A DNA stretch of 64,000 nt from Rhodocytophaga rosea (GCF_010119975.1 NZ_CP048222.1:6238501-6302500); one strand, 5' to 3'. Shown: positions 10,436 through 20,215, numbered from the stretch's first letter. Notes: a model not told the origin generated them from the letters alone. Translations and numbers: made by a program.

Positions 10436-10467
10436 CCTCTTTAATCTAAAATTAAAGGGGTTTTTTT
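10436..10467 (+). terminator. Rho-independent terminator or attenuator ahead of the recombinase gene
   Basis: A 10-bp stem (10436-10445 with 10451-10460, one G-T pair), a five-base loop and seven T residues form a typical plus-strand terminator. It lies 41 bases before the recombinase start and 600 bases after feoB. It could therefore end a long feoB message, end an unseen small RNA, or attenuate transcription into the recombinase. Confidence 0.7.
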
Positions 10468-10508
10468 GTGACCTGTACGATTTTTAATTAAGTATTAACA
10501 GACAACCT

Positions 10509-11675
10509 ATGAACAGAGAAAAAGAATTAGAAGAACGACCGCACGAAATTGCCCGTTTGGTGAACCGCAAAGGAGATCTCAACAAGCGTTGGTATGTAGA
10601 ATTTTATACACGTTCCGAGGAGCAGAATAATGCCCAACGCAAGCAGGTATTTGTACCGGCTACCCTGAAAACTGCCGAAGCCAGAGAAGGATGGGCCAAA
10701 GCAACGATAAAGGAATTGCATGAAATGGCTACTTCCGGGTATGATTTTAAACCTCTGGCGGTAAAACCCAAACCTGCCGCTCAGCCGCAGTATACATTTC
10801 CTCAAGCCATAGAGCTGGCCATTTCTACGAAGTTGAATAGCGATCGCCGCCGTACCACCCAAACCTACCGTAGTTTTCTGAACATTTTTAATGCCTGGAT
10901 TGACAAGTCCGGGTATGAGAATGTGGAAATTAGCCAGGTTACTGATCTGCATATTGGCCACTTTCTCAACTGGTTGCAGGTAGAAAAGAAAATAGGAAAT
11001 ACTACCTATAATAATTACCTGCAACGGCTCACTACCGCTTTTAATACACTGGTGAAACAGGAAATTGTCGCGAAAAACCCATGCCATCAGGTAGAAGCTT
11101 TGCAGGAAGAAGCCAGCAAAAACGTTCCGCTTAATTTTCACCAGCGGCTCACTATTGAAAAGTATCTACAGGAAAACGACCGCCCTTTGTTCAAATTTAC
11201 CCGTTTTCTGTACTTTACATTTCTGCGTCCCAGTGAGCTGGTTCAATTAAAAATTAAAGATATTGACCTGAAAAACCGGCAGATTATTGTGCCTGCTTCT
11301 GTAAGCAAAAACAAAAAAGAAGAGTTTGTAGCGATACCTAAAATTTTACTGGCAGAAATGGCTCCTATGCGTCTGGATAAATATGATGCAGAAGATTATG
11401 TATTTTCTAAAAATCTGTTGCCTGGCCCCACTAAAATCTATCCCACGCATGTGAGTGAAATGCACCGGCTCATGTTACAAGCTTGTGGAATTAAGCAAAA
11501 GGATATCTCATTATATTCCTGGCGGCACACTGGTTTTGCCAATGCCTATAAAGCAGGTATTGATATTAAAACGCTGCAAATCCATCTCCGCCACCAGAAT
11601 ATGGAAATGACCAACAGCTATCTGGAAAGATTAGGGCTTGGCTTAAAAATGGAGCTTGAACAAAGAGAGTGGTAA
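10509..11675 (+). CDS. Tyrosine recombinase / phage-type integrase
   Basis: The 388-residue protein has a central SAM-like core-binding domain (about residues 95-200, ending in YNNYLQRLTTAFNTLVKQ) and a C-terminal catalytic domain. The first catalytic arginine is in FLRPSELVQLK (Arg240). A lysine-bearing beta-hairpin follows (SVSKNKKEEFVAIP). The second box reads LYSWRHTGFA, then LRHQNMEMTNSYLERL with the probable nucleophile Tyr371. The usual histidine three residues before the second arginine is a tyrosine here, a substitution that also occurs in Bacteroidota integrases. No excisionase, relaxase, phage gene or att-site duplication was seen, so it may be a remnant or a stand-alone recombinase. 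Confidence 0.88.
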   Translation: MNREKELEERPHEIARLVNRKGDLNKRWYVEFYTRSEEQNNAQRKQVFVPATLKTAEAREGWAKATIKELHEMATSGYDFKPLAVKPKPAAQPQYTFPQAIELAISTKLNSDRRRTTQTYRSFLNIFNAWIDKSGYENVEISQVTDLHIGHFLNWLQVEKKIGNTTYNNYLQRLTTAFNTLVKQEIVAKNPCHQVEALQEEASKNVPLNFHQRLTIEKYLQENDRPLFKFTRFLYFTFLRPSELVQLKIKDIDLKNRQIIVPASVSKNKKEEFVAIPKILLAEMAPMRLDKYDAEDYVFSKNLLPGPTKIYPTHVSEMHRLMLQACGIKQKDISLYSWRHTGFANAYKAGIDIKTLQIHLRHQNMEMTNSYLERLGLGLKMELEQREW

Positions 11676-11978
11676 CAAACATTCATCCTCAAAGGCATTA
11701 TACACTGGCTTTTGAGGATGATTCCTTTGTTGATTGGGAATCCAGTCATTCTACTTTTTACAAGCATAGCCAGGAACTGCAATAGGTAAATTCACTGCAA
11801 AATTTGCAGAATAAGACTGTATGCGCTTACTCAAACAGGTTCTTCTTCAGATTTATAAGTAAATGCAATAAGCCTGTTTTCTATAAACAAGACAAAAAGC
11901 TTTTTGCAAATTATTAGGAAAAATAAACCGTTAACTGATACCAATCTACCAATAACGATCAACTTTAACCATTAATCA
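11676..11978. other. Convergent intergenic region after the recombinase gene
   Basis: The stretch holds an imperfect 13-bp hairpin just after the recombinase stop (arms 11684-11696 and 11708-11720, CATCCTCAAA type, one mismatch). It lacks a T-run, so it is at best a weak terminator. Nothing else was recognised. Confidence 0.45.
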
Positions 11979-12254
11979 CTATACCCTTTCCAGAATCAAT
12001 TGCTTGATCTTTTTGGCATCGGCTTTGGTAAAGCCTTCAATAATAATTTCTGGTCTGGCTCTGGGAATAATGTGAATGGTGGCAAACAGCAATCCGCTTT
12101 CGATTTCCACACCGGAGATATCGCCATAAAAAACGAAATTTTCCGTACCGCCAATCATTTTATTTACCTTTAGCGTTACGCCTTTTTCGCTGAACATCAC
12201 TTCATCGGGAGCCACCATATCTTTAAACCGGCTCGCTGTAAATACTTCATTCAT
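11979..12254 (-). CDS. Small PH-like domain protein of unknown function
   Basis: The 91-residue protein has no signal peptide or membrane segment. It is built from short alternating hydrophobic strands (EVMFSEKGVTLKVNKMIGG, NFVFYGDISGVEIESGLLFA, TIHIIPRARPEIIIEGF) followed by one C-terminal helix (ADAKKIKQLILERV). Seven strands capped by a helix is the layout of bacterial PH-like domains. The match rests on this pattern only, and no partner or pathway is indicated by the neighbours. The gene is divergent from pheT and is probably monocistronic. Confidence 0.7.
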   Translation of the reverse strand: MNEVFTASRFKDMVAPDEVMFSEKGVTLKVNKMIGGTENFVFYGDISGVEIESGLLFATIHIIPRARPEIIIEGFTKADAKKIKQLILERV

Positions 12255-12503
12255 AGCAGTTCATTTGTTTGACATCAAATTTGGGGTAAGTAGCGGAGAT
12301 TTACAAATGATTTCATGGGCGGAATGCAACTTCCTGATCTAGTTAAAAACCAAAGAAAAAGCAGGATACATACACAAATAATCCTAACAATTGCGAAATT
12401 TGCCGCAAACAAATTGGCTATTGTAAGGAAGTCAACTTAATACTCTAAAAAAATTGGCAATTCTTTTACATAAAGCCAGCGTTTCTATAATTAACTATAC
12501 AAT

Positions 12504-14918
12504 ATGAAAATATCCCTGAACTGGCTAAAACAATATATTTCATTACCTGAATCTCCTGAACAAATTTCTGCCTTGCTTACCCGCTCCGGACTGGAAGTGG
12601 AACATCTGGAAAAAATAGAATCTGTTCCTGGTGGTATGGAAGGTATTGTGATTGGAGAAGTACTTACCTGTGCCCGGCATCCGGATGCTGATAAACTCAG
12701 CATTACTACCGTTGACATTGGCAATAATACCATTGTACCAATTGTATGTGGGGCCTCCAATGTAGCTGCCGGACAAAAAGTAATTGTAGCCACGGTTGGT
12801 GCTACCTTATATCCGACTGGTAGCGAGCCTTTCAAAATCAAAAAAGCCAAGATCCGGGGTGAAGTTTCTGAAGGAATGATTTGTGCCGAAGACGAAATTG
12901 GTGTGGGTACTTCTCATGCTGGTATCATTGTAGCCGACACTGATCTGCCGAATGGTACACCTGCTTCCATATATTTTAATTTAGAACCTGATTATATTTT
13001 TGAAATCGGTTTAACGCCTAACCGGGCCGATGCTGCCTCACACATTGGGGTTATTCGTGATCTGAAAGCGCTTTTAAATCGTCCCTATCAGTTGCCTCCG
13101 GTAGAGAATTTTAGAATTGCTACCGCAGGTAAACCGTTTGATGTAAGGGTGGAAGAACCGGCGGGTTGTCCCAGGTATTCCGGACTTACGATTTCAGGGA
13201 TTATGGTGAAAGAATCGCCGGAGTGGCTCAAAAAGCGCCTGCAATCCATCGGGCTTTCGCCCATTAATAATGTGGTAGATGTAACCAACTTTGTATTGCA
13301 CGAACTGGGTCAGCCTTTGCATGCATTTGATGCGGCTCACATTACGGGTAATCAGGTGCTGGTGAAAACACTTCCACAGGATACGCCTTTCGTGACTTTA
13401 GATAAACAAACCAGAAAATTGCAATCATTCGACCTGATGATTTGTAATGCAGAAGAAGGAATGTGTATTGCCGGTGTATTTGGTGGGATTACATCTGGTG
13501 TTACCAGTGAAACCAAAGCCATCTTTCTGGAAAGCGCCTGTTTTTCGCCAGCCTATATCCGCAGAACCAGCCAGTATCATGGATTAAAAACAGATGCTTC
13601 TTTCCGGTTTGAACGGGGAACAGATCCCAATAATACCGTGTATGCACTCAAACGGGCGGCTTTACTCATTCAGGAAGTAGCTGGCGGCGAAATTACTTCT
13701 GATATAGTAGACATTTATCCGCAGCCGGTAGGAGAAAGGGAGATACCCATGCTATACAAACACATTGACCGATTGATCGGAAAATCCATAGAGCGGCCGG
13801 CTATTCAAACCATATTAGCAAATCTGGATATACAAATACAAAATGAAGATGAAACCGGATTTACAGCTATTGTGCCTGCTTACCGGGTAGATGTGCTCCG
13901 GGAAGCCGATGTGATTGAAGAAATCCTGCGCATATACGGCTATGATAATATAGAATTGCCACCTTACCAATACTCTTCTTTTCTGGCTGAATTCCCGGTT
14001 ACGGATAAAAATAAGTTACAGGCCAAAATTTCTTCGCTGCTGGCCGATAATGGGTTTTATGAGATCATTACTAATTCGCTGACCAAACAGGCATATACAC
14101 AGAAATTCAATGCAGTGGCCAGCGGACAGGATATAGAGATTTTGAATAAGCTAAGTGAAGATTTAGGTGTTTTACGGCAAACGCTGTTGTTCTCCGGGAT
14201 GGAAGTACTGGCCTATAATCTGAATCGCCGCCAGAAAGAGCTGAAATTATTTGAGTTTGGTACGATCTATTATAAACAGGAAGGAAAATACATAGAAAAA
14301 CAGCGTCTTGCCTTAGTTCTTGCCGGCGATAAACAGGCAGAAAGCTGGCTGGAAAAAACCAAACCAGTAGATTTTCATGTTCTGGCCAGTGCTGTGCAGA
14401 AGATATTGCACCGTATGAATGTAAAGAAATTTGATAGCAGCGAAACTAAACATCCGGTTTTCAGCTATGGCCTTACCTTTACGCTAAACGGAAAAGAACT
14501 GGTGAACTTCGGTCTGGTACAGTCCAATGCTTCTAAATTCATGGAAATTAAGTCTCCGGTATGGTACGCTGATTTCGACTGGGAATACCTTCTGAAACAA
14601 TACAATGCCAGCCTCGCAGCTGAGGAAATCGCTAAATTCCCTGAAGTACGCCGGGATTTATCGCTGGTGATCGACAAAAATGTAAGCTTTAAACAGATCA
14701 GGCAACTGGCCACTGCTCAGGAACGCCGTTTGCTAAAATCGGTGAATGTATTTGATGTATATGAAGGCGAAAATATCGGCAAAGACAAAAAATCGTATTC
14801 AGTCAGCTTTATCCTGCAAGACGAACAAGCTACCCTTACCGACCAGATTATCGACCGGACCATGCAAAAACTGATTGGCACTTTCGAGAAAGAGTTGAAT
14901 GCCGTCATCAGAAAATAA
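12504..14918 (+). CDS. pheT: Phenylalanyl-tRNA synthetase beta subunit
   Basis: The 804-residue protein has the full bacterial PheT architecture. An N-terminal segment (MKISLNWLKQYISLPESPEQ) leads into an EMAP-like tRNA-binding domain (EVLTCARHPDADKLSITTVD). B3/B4 follows (INNVVDVTNFVLHELGQPLH), including the editing site. Next come the B5 domain, the inactive synthetase-like core, and a C-terminal anticodon-binding FDX-ACB domain (KFPEVRRDLSLVIDKNVSF to the end). It pairs with PheS as an alpha2-beta2 enzyme that charges tRNA-Phe in the cytoplasm. pheS is not in the window, and separation of the two genes is common in this phylum. Confidence 0.97.
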   Translation: MKISLNWLKQYISLPESPEQISALLTRSGLEVEHLEKIESVPGGMEGIVIGEVLTCARHPDADKLSITTVDIGNNTIVPIVCGASNVAAGQKVIVATVGATLYPTGSEPFKIKKAKIRGEVSEGMICAEDEIGVGTSHAGIIVADTDLPNGTPASIYFNLEPDYIFEIGLTPNRADAASHIGVIRDLKALLNRPYQLPPVENFRIATAGKPFDVRVEEPAGCPRYSGLTISGIMVKESPEWLKKRLQSIGLSPINNVVDVTNFVLHELGQPLHAFDAAHITGNQVLVKTLPQDTPFVTLDKQTRKLQSFDLMICNAEEGMCIAGVFGGITSGVTSETKAIFLESACFSPAYIRRTSQYHGLKTDASFRFERGTDPNNTVYALKRAALLIQEVAGGEITSDIVDIYPQPVGEREIPMLYKHIDRLIGKSIERPAIQTILANLDIQIQNEDETGFTAIVPAYRVDVLREADVIEEILRIYGYDNIELPPYQYSSFLAEFPVTDKNKLQAKISSLLADNGFYEIITNSLTKQAYTQKFNAVASGQDIEILNKLSEDLGVLRQTLLFSGMEVLAYNLNRRQKELKLFEFGTIYYKQEGKYIEKQRLALVLAGDKQAESWLEKTKPVDFHVLASAVQKILHRMNVKKFDSSETKHPVFSYGLTFTLNGKELVNFGLVQSNASKFMEIKSPVWYADFDWEYLLKQYNASLAAEEIAKFPEVRRDLSLVIDKNVSFKQIRQLATAQERRLLKSVNVFDVYEGENIGKDKKSYSVSFILQDEQATLTDQIIDRTMQKLIGTFEKELNAVIRK

Positions 14919-14954
14919 AGCTAAGCTATTATACTTCCTAAGAAATCCTTTATT

Positions 14955-14970
14955 CCCCTCTTAAGAGGGG
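14955..14970 (+). terminator. Palindromic terminator-like element after pheT
   Basis: A perfect 16-base palindrome (CCCCTC-TTAA-GAGGGG) lies 36 bases after the pheT stop, followed by CTAGGGGTGTG and a short T-rich stretch. It sits between convergent genes and probably ends transcription. The G-rich tail resembles dispersed palindromic elements seen in Bacteroidota intergenic DNA, so it may also be a repeat copy. Confidence 0.6.
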
Positions 14971-15035
14971 CTAGGGGTGTGTTTTATTATAGACTACCTC
15001 AAATGTAAATCTACCACATACCTAAAACTATAATA

Positions 15036-16016
15036 TTAAAAAATTTTACTCATCAATTTTGATGGGTCGAATCTCCAGAGAAATATATCAGCTTTCTCCT
15101 TCTCACTTTTTAAAAAGTCAAGCACTAATTTAGTCATTAGTTGCTTTGATTGTTCTCGTACTGGGGTATCTTCTAATGTCTCTTTAAAGTTTCCGCCATA
15201 AATAAAGTTATCACCTCGAACAGCACAAACCAAAATAAATCCGTTCACAAACTTTTTAATTCTGATCTTGAGAGTTGTTAGATTATTTTCCTTAACGTAA
15301 ATCCTGCATGCTTTTATTAGCCCTTCAAGTATACCTTCAACTAGTGAGCCGCCACAAATAGTATGTACATCATTAGCAAAACTGATTACATTCGGTGTAG
15401 GATACCAGTCAGTACGATAAGCGAGTCCGATCTGGTATTTGTTTGAACCAATTTCACCATCAAATGTGATTTTAAATTCAGGATTTCCTAAAGCTTCTGT
15501 TATAGCTCTATCAAATAAATAAAAGACGCCTTGTGGAAAGTGATAATAGTTCTGATTTACATACTTCCCCCTTTTGTCTATTATTAAAATCTCTGCTTTT
15601 CTGTTTAACAATGCAAGTTGATGCATTTTCTCTGACAATTTGAAATAATCGATAGTAAGGTCATTGATCACATTCTTGTCAAATGAGAAAAGAATCTCGG
15701 TTTTTGCGGGATTAGTAGCAATTTCAAATTCTTCTGAAATGATTTTAAGAACTTTTAACAAATAAATTCTGAATTGAGTATTTTCAAGTAAGAGTGAGTC
15801 TAAAAAAGGCTTCAGATTATGCGGTGATGATAAACCAAGAGAAAATTTGTTCTCACGAATAATGTTGATTTCAAACATAATCTCTTCGATTTGGCAAAGT
15901 TCAATACATTCGATAAACAGACCTTCAAAAAGCCTGATATGATCATCACCAATATACATCTTCGGCCGTTTCCTAACCGATTCCTCAAATGCCGTTCTAT
16001 TTGGGAGGTCTGTCAT
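15036..16016 (-). CDS. Degenerate GyrB/ParE-like protein (ATPase-transducer region only)
   Basis: The 326-residue protein begins like GyrB or ParE: VRKRPKMYIG at residues 14-23 matches the VRKRPGMYIG motif. Near residue 212-232 PNVISFANDVHTICGGSLVEG matches the SFxNNIxTxEGGTHxxG transducer motif. Later NGFILVCAVRGDNFIYGGNF, then SKQLM, follows the GLxAxxSVKVxxPxFEGQTK-like strand. However, the ATP-binding ExxDN helix reads ECIELC (36-41) and no DNGRG motif follows, so nucleotide binding is doubtful. There is no Toprim domain. AT content is higher than in the flanking pheT and polA, which suggests acquisition. Function unknown; it may act as a GyrB-like scaffold, decoy or regulator. Confidence 0.72.
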   Translation of the reverse strand: MTDLPNRTAFEESVRKRPKMYIGDDHIRLFEGLFIECIELCQIEEIMFEINIIRENKFSLGLSSPHNLKPFLDSLLLENTQFRIYLLKVLKIISEEFEIATNPAKTEILFSFDKNVINDLTIDYFKLSEKMHQLALLNRKAEILIIDKRGKYVNQNYYHFPQGVFYLFDRAITEALGNPEFKITFDGEIGSNKYQIGLAYRTDWYPTPNVISFANDVHTICGGSLVEGILEGLIKACRIYVKENNLTTLKIRIKKFVNGFILVCAVRGDNFIYGGNFKETLEDTPVREQSKQLMTKLVLDFLKSEKEKADIFLWRFDPSKLMSKIF

Positions 16017-16089
16017 TACTAGAGGCTCTTTATGCTTCTAAAAAGTTATTTGATGCCTAATTATTCCAAATCTAAAAATCTTAATCAAA

Positions 16090-18912
16090 TTAATGTGCTT
16101 CCAGCCAGTTATTGCCGGTTCCTATACCAATTTCCATAGGTACACCAAGCGGAAGGGCATGTTTCATAATATCTTCTACCTGTGTTTTCAACGTTTCTAC
16201 TTCATCTTTATGGGCATCAAATACTAGTTCGTCGTGTACCTGCAAAATCATTCTGGACTGCAACTTTTCCTGTTCGATATATTCGTGAATGCGAATCATG
16301 GCAATTTTGATCATGTCAGCGGCTGTGCCTTGGATGGGCGCATTGATGGCATTGCGTTCGGCAAAGTTGCGGTCGGTCATATTGCGGGAATTGATATCAC
16401 GCAGGTAACGTCTTCTGCCAAGCAGGGTTTCGGCATACTCGCAATCACGGGCTTTCTGGATAGAGCTATCCATGTATTTTTTTACAGCCGGAAATTCCTG
16501 GAAATAGGCATCAATAATTTCTCCGGCTTCTTTACGGGGAATATTCAGGCGGCTGCCTAATCCAAAGGCCGAAATGCCGTAAATAATACCAAAATTGATG
16601 GTTTTCGCCTTGCGCCGCATATCTGAGGTAACTTCTTTTAAATCTACTTTAAACACCTTACTTGCTGTAGATGTGTGAATATCTATGCCCTTTTGAAAAG
16701 CGTCCAGCATCGTCTGGTCCTGGCTGAAAGCAGCCATAATACGCAATTCAATCTGGGAATAATCTGCAGAAAGAATGGTAAACGATTCATTATGTGGCAC
16801 AAATGCTTTCCGGATCTCCCGGCCTCTTTCCGTACGGATGGGAATATTCTGCAAATTGGGATTGGTAGAACTCAAGCGTCCGGTAGCAGTTACCGCCTGA
16901 TTGTAAGAAGTATGAATACGGCCATCTTTGGGGCTCATCAAAATAGGCAGGGCATCTATATAGGTAGATTTAAGCTTCTGTAATTCGCGGTAATCCAGAA
17001 TATGGCGGATAATTTCATGGTCGCCTTCTAGTTTGGATAAAATATCTTCTCCGGTGGCATACTGGCCGGTTTTGGTTTTTTTGGCTTTAGGGTCTAGTTT
17101 CATCTGGTCGAACAAGACCTCACCAAGCTGTTTGGGAGAACCAATGTTGAATGGTGTACCGGACAACGTAAAAATTTTATCTTCCAGTCCTTTTAAGTCA
17201 CCTTCCAAAATTTTGGAAAGTTCGCCCAATGCTACTGTATCTACTTTTACGCCAGTACGTTCCATTTCTGCCAGTACCGGAACCAGCGGGTTTTCTATCT
17301 CATAAAATAACTTTTCCATCTTGTTTTCTCTGAGTTTAGGCAGGAAAACTTCTTTCAATTGCAGGGTAATGTCCGCATCTTCACCTGCATACTCCGCGAT
17401 TTTTTCGATTTCCACCTTATCCATCGTAATCTGGTCTTTTCCCTTCTTTCCAATGAGCGATTCAATAGAAACTGTCTGGTAGTGGAGATACGTTTCAGCC
17501 AGAATATCCATATTATGGCGCATATCCGGCTCCAGCAGATAATGGGCAAGCATGGTATCGAAGATTTTACCCCGGACCTGTACCCCATAATTTTTTAGTA
17601 CAATAATATCATACTTCAAATTCTGGCCTATTTTGCCAATGGCCGGATTTTCCAGTACCGGCTTAAATTCATTTACAATCGCCTGAGCCTCTTTCTGGTC
17701 AGCTGGGATGGGTACATAATAGGCTTCATTTTTATAATAGCTGAAAGCCAGCCCAACCAGTTCTGCTGCCACTGCATCGATACTATTGGTTTCAGAATCG
17801 AAACAAAACTCATCCTGACGGCTCAGGTGTTCGATCAATAATTTGCGTAGCTCTGGCGTATCGATCACATGGTACTGATGCAAAACTGTATGAATGCTTG
17901 CCTTATCCGAAGGAGGCAGTTCAGCCGTTTCGGTAAGTAAAGCCGGATTAAAATCCAGTTCAAAGGAAAACTCCGGCTGGTTGGTTTTTTTAGCCGCAGC
18001 TTTTGGTGCCGCACTTGCGCCTGGAACAGGTTCTTCTCCAAACAAACGCTTTTTAATCGTGCGGAACTCAAGCTCATCGAGTAACTCTGATAACACTACT
18101 TTATCGGCTTCCCTGCATTTGAGTTCATCAGCTTCAAATGGAACAGGTACATTAATATCAATGGTGGCTAATTGTTTGGATAAAAGTGCCTGCTGGGCAT
18201 ATTGTTCGACATTATCTTTTTGTTTGCCTTTTAATTGTGTAGCATTAGCAATCAGGTTTTCTACGGTATCAAATTCCTCAATTAGTTTTTGTGCCGTTTT
18301 TTCACCCACACCTGGAATGCCAGGAATGTTATCTACGGCATCGCCCTGCAAACCCAGCATATCTATTACCTGGTCAATCCGTTTAATGCCCCATTTTTGC
18401 AATATTTCCTTTTCTCCTAAAATTTCTACCCCTTTTCCCATAAAAGCCGGTTTATACAGGTATACATGTTCTTCTACCAACTGTCCGTAATCTTTATCCG
18501 GGGTCATCATAAACACTTCAAAACCTTCCCTGGCTGCCCTTTTGGCAATGGTTCCGATTACATCATCCGCCTCAAAGCCATCCATGGCCAGTACCGGAAT
18601 GCCGAATGCTTTTACCAGTTTTTTTACATAAGGTACCGCAATGGTAATATCTTCAGGCTGTGCTTGCCGCTGGCTTTTATACTCCGTATAAGTAGTATGG
18701 CGGAAAGTGGGCGCAGCCGTATCAAAAGCTACGCCAATATGGGTTGGTTTTTCTTTTTGTAACACTTCCAGCAGGGTATTGGTAAAGCCGAAAATGGCAC
18801 TGGTATTCATTCCTTTAGATGTAATTCTGGGTGCTTTGCTAAAGGCAAAATGTGCCCGGTAAATCAGGGCATAGGCATCTAAGAGAAATAGTTTATGAAT
18901 GGGTTTAGACAT
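16090..18912 (-). CDS. polA: DNA polymerase I
   Basis: The 940-residue protein contains all three PolI domains. The N-terminal 5'-nuclease shows LLDAYALIYRAHFA, GFEADDVIGT and TPDKDYGQL. The 3'-5' proofreading domain keeps its acidic residues: Exo I in FDSETNSID, Exo II in GQNLKYDIIVL, Exo III in YAGEDADIT. The polymerase domain has motif A DYSQIELRI, motif B RRKAKTINFGIIYG and motif C QVHDELVF. It fills gaps in DNA repair and replaces RNA primers during replication. Proofreading residues are present, unlike in several Gram-positive PolI proteins. The start is the ATG at 18912, one codon before SKPIHKLFLLDAYAL. Confidence 0.97.
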   Translation of the reverse strand: MSKPIHKLFLLDAYALIYRAHFAFSKAPRITSKGMNTSAIFGFTNTLLEVLQKEKPTHIGVAFDTAAPTFRHTTYTEYKSQRQAQPEDITIAVPYVKKLVKAFGIPVLAMDGFEADDVIGTIAKRAAREGFEVFMMTPDKDYGQLVEEHVYLYKPAFMGKGVEILGEKEILQKWGIKRIDQVIDMLGLQGDAVDNIPGIPGVGEKTAQKLIEEFDTVENLIANATQLKGKQKDNVEQYAQQALLSKQLATIDINVPVPFEADELKCREADKVVLSELLDELEFRTIKKRLFGEEPVPGASAAPKAAAKKTNQPEFSFELDFNPALLTETAELPPSDKASIHTVLHQYHVIDTPELRKLLIEHLSRQDEFCFDSETNSIDAVAAELVGLAFSYYKNEAYYVPIPADQKEAQAIVNEFKPVLENPAIGKIGQNLKYDIIVLKNYGVQVRGKIFDTMLAHYLLEPDMRHNMDILAETYLHYQTVSIESLIGKKGKDQITMDKVEIEKIAEYAGEDADITLQLKEVFLPKLRENKMEKLFYEIENPLVPVLAEMERTGVKVDTVALGELSKILEGDLKGLEDKIFTLSGTPFNIGSPKQLGEVLFDQMKLDPKAKKTKTGQYATGEDILSKLEGDHEIIRHILDYRELQKLKSTYIDALPILMSPKDGRIHTSYNQAVTATGRLSSTNPNLQNIPIRTERGREIRKAFVPHNESFTILSADYSQIELRIMAAFSQDQTMLDAFQKGIDIHTSTASKVFKVDLKEVTSDMRRKAKTINFGIIYGISAFGLGSRLNIPRKEAGEIIDAYFQEFPAVKKYMDSSIQKARDCEYAETLLGRRRYLRDINSRNMTDRNFAERNAINAPIQGTAADMIKIAMIRIHEYIEQEKLQSRMILQVHDELVFDAHKDEVETLKTQVEDIMKHALPLGVPMEIGIGTGNNWLEAH

Positions 18913-19300
18913 AAAAACGTAGTCAAGGGTTTGGTGGTTTTTGCGGTTAAATATAGCAATAAGTAATCAAGTATGCTGTATAATTGAAAATAGGCAATGG
19001 ATAATTTATATAGCAGGATGAGTTCAAATACCATTGAATTTTATTGGATTTAGCACTATACGGCTACAATTTTGCTATGTTTGGCCCATACTTAAAGCCA
19101 ATGTTGTGAACTGTCTTTTATGCATTATGCTTTAGAATATATGTGCCTATACAACGAACGGAAAAGAAAACAATTGAGTTAGAAAGTTTGAGTAAGCATG
19201 ATTTCCTTTCTCTGGCAGGAAGACAAAACAAAATTTTGGGATGGCTTGTGGGTTTTCTGCCTGAAAGACCTGAATATGAGATATAATTAAAGAGCATACC
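18913..19300. other. Divergent intergenic region between polA and the membrane protein gene
   Basis: About 390 bases. A TATATTTA box lies about 40 bases upstream of the polA start on the minus strand and could serve as a -7 element, but no -33 partner at the right distance was found. Nothing else was recognised. Confidence 0.35.
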
Positions 19301-20215
19301 TTGAAAACACTAATTGCAAGGCATACACCTAACCGCCTGTCAAAAGAGAGTTTCCGGATACTGCATCTGTTACAGATAGCCCAATGGATGAGTCTGGATG
19401 TGGCTGTAGGAGCCATGTGCAGTGCTGCTCTGGTATGCCGGTTGCTGGATATATGGCCTTTGCCCTGGGAGCCTATTTGTATTCTGGGTGCCGTAGTACT
19501 GCTTATTTACACTGTAGATCATTTGTTTGATGCGCAGCATATACCCGGAAAGCCTGTAACTGGCCGGCACCTTTTTCACTGGCAGCACCAACGTGAACTT
19601 CTGGTTTTCACAGCAATATTAACACTATTCACTGCATTTGCTGCGTTATTATTTCTACCCAGTCGCCTGATTGTGTTTGGAACTGTATTAGGGACTTTGG
19701 TGCTTCTATACCTATGGCTGGTCAATACACTCAAATCCGGACAAGCCAGACGATGGTTTCATAAGGAAGTGTGTGTAGCGTTTGTATATACAGCCGGCAT
19801 ATGGGGGGTAGGTTTTGTCCAGGCAAAATCGCTGTCGGCTATTCACTGGTTGCTTGCTTTTGCCTTTGGATTAGTGGTATTACAGAATCTGTTCTTATTT
19901 TCTTGGTATGAACTGGCTGAGGATATTCAGCAACAGCAACGGTCGGCAGTAGAAATCTGGGGACAAGAATCAAGCAGGAAAGTATTGTGGAGCCTGTTTA
20001 TTGTTTTTGCAGGAAATGCCTGGCTACTCTACTCAATGACTGATGACTCTTTTATATATAGGGTGTTGCTTGGCTTTGGAATGATGTCGGGGATACTGGC
20101 GATGCTTTTCGCTTTTCCAAAGCTATTCAGAAAGAATTACCGGTACAGACTGATAGGGGATGGGGTGTTTTTTATACCTGGCTTCCTGCTTTTGATTCAT
20201 TTATTATTTACATAA
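19301..20215 (+). CDS. Polytopic membrane protein, possibly UbiA-like prenyltransferase
   Basis: The 304-residue protein has about eight hydrophobic segments. Between them are polar motifs at positions reminiscent of UbiA enzymes: YTVDHLFDAQ after the second segment (similar to the NDxxDxxxD region) and SWYELAEDIQQ before the sixth. The acidic motifs do not match the UbiA consensus well, so catalytic activity is uncertain. The start is a TTG at 19301; no better in-frame ATG precedes the first membrane segment. It is followed 55 bases later by a PAS-SpoIIE gene on the same strand, so the two may be co-transcribed. Substrate unknown. Confidence 0.55.
   Translation: MKTLIARHTPNRLSKESFRILHLLQIAQWMSLDVAVGAMCSAALVCRLLDIWPLPWEPICILGAVVLLIYTVDHLFDAQHIPGKPVTGRHLFHWQHQRELLVFTAILTLFTAFAALLFLPSRLIVFGTVLGTLVLLYLWLVNTLKSGQARRWFHKEVCVAFVYTAGIWGVGFVQAKSLSAIHWLLAFAFGLVVLQNLFLFSWYELAEDIQQQQRSAVEIWGQESSRKVLWSLFIVFAGNAWLLYSMTDDSFIYRVLLGFGMMSGILAMLFAFPKLFRKNYRYRLIGDGVFFIPGFLLLIHLLFT

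Noticed and set aside
10527-11141. 204-codon frame opposite the recombinase
   Set aside because: It is antisense to a well-supported integrase and shows no family motif or plausible start context.
17894-18490. 198-codon frame opposite polA
   Set aside because: It lies entirely inside polA on the other strand, is rich in Ser and Cys as antisense shadows usually are, and has no recognisable domain.
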